NCBI RefSeq assembly: GCF_000586435.1
Contig: NZ_BAWH01000017.1
Coordinates: forward strand, 16,307 to 80,306
Direction: 5' to 3'
Source: Psychrobacter sp. JCM 18901
GTDB taxonomy: Bacteria; Pseudomonadota; Gammaproteobacteria; Pseudomonadales; Moraxellaceae
Length of the DNA stretch: 64,000 nucleotides
In this document: piece by piece, positions 62,498 through 64,000 of the stretch
How positions within the stretch are numbered: the stretch's first letter is position 1
Layout of the letters: each line of letters starts with the position of its first letter
Notes under the pieces: model-generated
Told to the model about the DNA's origin: nothing
What the model saw: only the letters and a program-made list of their open reading frames with translations
The model's database searches: none
Position numbers and translations under genes: made by a program

Positions 62498-62652
62498 AAG
62501 ATTCCTAATTAGTAACAAAAAGTTTTTAATAAAAACGGTTCAATTAAATGGTTTTGACATGAGATATTGTCTGATATCAATCAATGAATGAAATGATAAG
62601 CAATGCTCGTATAGGCATTCATTCTTAATATTTGTGCGCATTGTACACCAAT

Positions 62653-62667
62653 TAGACCAGTCGTCTA
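62653..62667. promoter_or_regulatory. TAGAC-N5-GTCTA operator upstream of yqhD
   Basis: tagaccagtcgtcta within attagaccagtcgtctag, identical over 18 bases to the copy at 63669-63686. A TACAAT hexamer just downstream on the minus strand could be the -10, so a bound repressor would block RNA polymerase. The rest of 62498-62880 holds no convincing gene. Confidence 0.7.
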
Positions 62668-62880
62668 GTGATATTTACAAAACTCTCGTATAACTGTCTA
62701 AGCCGTATGCAGATGTCTTTCAGAAATTTGTTTAAAAAAGAGAAGGCAATAAAGCACACTGAATACTCAAGCGTAGTACTAACCGCTACTATCTATAAGC
62801 GTTATAAATATTCAATGTGCTTTAATGCTTATGTTGTTTATGCTAGAGGTGCGGCCGCTAGAAACTCGAACAGTTAACGA

Positions 62881-63481
62881 TTAGCGTCCCAGTTGGGTCG
62901 TGGTCATTTGCCAAATCTCTGCTAAAGGCGTATTGGTTTGGCTAATCTTTGCAATCAAGCTTGCGCCAAGCCATGCAAAATACCAGCGCTTGGCCATACT
63001 CTCAGCTGAGATATTATCGTGACGAGGTACGGACTCATCGAGCCAGCCAGCTTTGATCTGCTTGGCGAGCCACATGGTCGTCTGCTGATAGCCAGTATCG
63101 AGTGCCTTACGCATGGTTTCTGACATATCGGCTACCTCTGCGCTGAGCTTAACCACCAAGCATTTCTCATGGTCACAGCCGTTCTGCTGGGTGTCATACC
63201 AGTTTTGAAAATAATCATATAGTTTTTGCTGCGCACTGACATCTTGTGCATCGATGACATCCAACCGAGTCTTATATAAACTAAAGTAATGATTAATGAT
63301 GGCTTCACCAAAGGCCTCTTTAGAAGCAAAGTAATGATAAAAAGAACCCTTTGGCACACCTGCTGTATCTAAAATTTGCTTTAGACCAACAGCGGTAAAA
63401 CCTTTTTTTGGCGATGAGTTGGTAGCCAGTAGCAAGTAAATGAGCTTTGGTATCTGTGGTAGTTGCGTCTGTATTAGACAT
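62881..63481 (-). CDS. nemR: NemR-like TetR-family regulator, frameshifted
   Basis: This TetR repressor of about 200 residues starts at ATG 63481 (MSNTDATTTDTKAHLLATGY). The helix-turn-helix is GFTAVGLKQILDTAGVPKGS and FYHYFASKEAFGEAI, similar to NemR/YcdC-type regulators. Cysteines in the ligand domain (NGCDHEKCLVVKLSAE) lie where NemR senses electrophiles and oxidants. The frame breaks at 63403-63409, seven T where six fit (IAKKGFTAVGLKQ). It heads the cluster nemR-yqhD-curA-pfpI-gst, and an identical palindromic box precedes both it and yqhD, indicating autoregulation and control of the cluster. Confidence 0.82.
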
Positions 63482-63670
63482 AAACAGGATTGTCTCCCTT
63501 AGTAGTCGCTTATATTAGCGTATGTATTAAACAGTCAGTTAAAACAGTTAGCGTTCATTTGAACGTCACGTTGATGGCGTATTGTAATAGGATATAGTTA
63601 TATGTGTTACGTTTTATCAACAATATTCACTGACAAAATAGTCTTGTTTTATTAATAGCTATGGTAGCAT

Positions 63671-63686
63671 TAGACCAGTCGTCTAG
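63671..63686. promoter_or_regulatory. TAGAC-N5-GTCTA operator upstream of nemR
   Basis: tagaccagtcgtctag, same as the copy at 62653, 190 bases before the nemR start. The remainder of 63482-64000 is AT-rich with no convincing gene. Confidence 0.65.
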
Positions 63687-64000
63687 AAAGGTAGGTTTTG
63701 TTGTTATCCGTTACCGTTAATATTTATTGCTAAAGAACATCTTTCATTAGAGCTTTTTTTAATTGATGACTGTTAATTGATCTAGTCGATGCAATTTAAG
63801 AGTAGTACAAGGCAACCGAGTGCAGATGTATATTTGATACCTCAAGCAAGGTTAACGCTGTAATACTTTTATAGTGTGATGACTATAGATCGGTAACGAT
63901 TTTAGACTTACTACTTGCCAGATATTTTCTCATTAAGATATCGCCGACTTAATAATTTTATTTTAATAATCGAAAACCAATACTTAACATAATAAATTAT

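Noticed and set aside
62668..62877. Small plus-strand open frame between yqhD and nemR
   Set aside because: Starts at the edge of the operator, lacks a ribosome site and has no recognisable protein features.

Overview
The window looks like a chromosomal segment of a gamma-proteobacterium of the Moraxellaceae, most likely Psychrobacter. This is inferred from moderately AT-rich DNA, the gene content (SelO, MntP with its manganese riboswitch, a cold-type acyl desaturase, EmrAB, YghU, a YnjBCD-type transporter) and familiarity with the protein sequences; no database search was possible. About 50 protein genes and one tRNA gene are visible.

Layout. 1-4.9 kb: end of D-lactate dehydrogenase, a YjiH-family membrane protein, an aldehyde dehydrogenase, a TetR regulator and a CDP-alcohol phosphatidyltransferase. 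5.0-9.0 kb: a YnjBCD-type ABC transporter with a short inverted-repeat element at its 3' end. 9.1-15 kb: a TVP38-type membrane domain fused to a flavin disulfide oxidoreductase, DoxX-like protein, DUF2058 protein, universal stress protein and a cupin. 15-24.3 kb: YihG-type acyltransferase, peroxiredoxin, a thiol-redox/detoxification operon (AhpD-like, FrnE-like, YghU) divergent from a GST, a solo TnpB insertion, a second TetR gene and a haloalkane dehalogenase carrying a tandem duplication. 24.4-34.4 kb: an iron-siderophore locus (siderophore-interacting reductase, FhuC, FhuD, FhuB, an MFS exporter, a TonB receptor) with Fur-like boxes. 34.5-54.9 kb: mainly housekeeping genes (mntP, tRNA-CAU, pteridine reductase-like, cca, maeB, selO, desaturase, GDPD, cobalamin adenosyltransferase, cysS, MscS-like channel, guaB, glmM, pdxH). 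55-63.5 kb: EmrAB-type efflux, then a reductive-detoxification cluster: GST, DJ-1/PfpI, CurA, YqhD and their NemR-like TetR regulator.

Two regulatory systems can be read from the DNA. A 16-bp palindrome of the form TTGA-N8-TCAA occurs eight times, always near detoxification or redox genes or a TetR gene. An identical 18-bp box around TAGACCAGTCGTCTA lies upstream of both yqhD and nemR.

The most striking global property is the number of broken reading frames: about 30 genes, including essential ones (guaB, glmM, cysS, cca), carry single-base frameshifts. Runs of six A or T repeatedly appear as seven, while short runs, mostly GG, GGG or CC, have lost one base. Downstream frames are otherwise clean. 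This points to sequencing or assembly error rather than gene decay. Coordinates below span the complete interrupted genes, and each lesion position is given.
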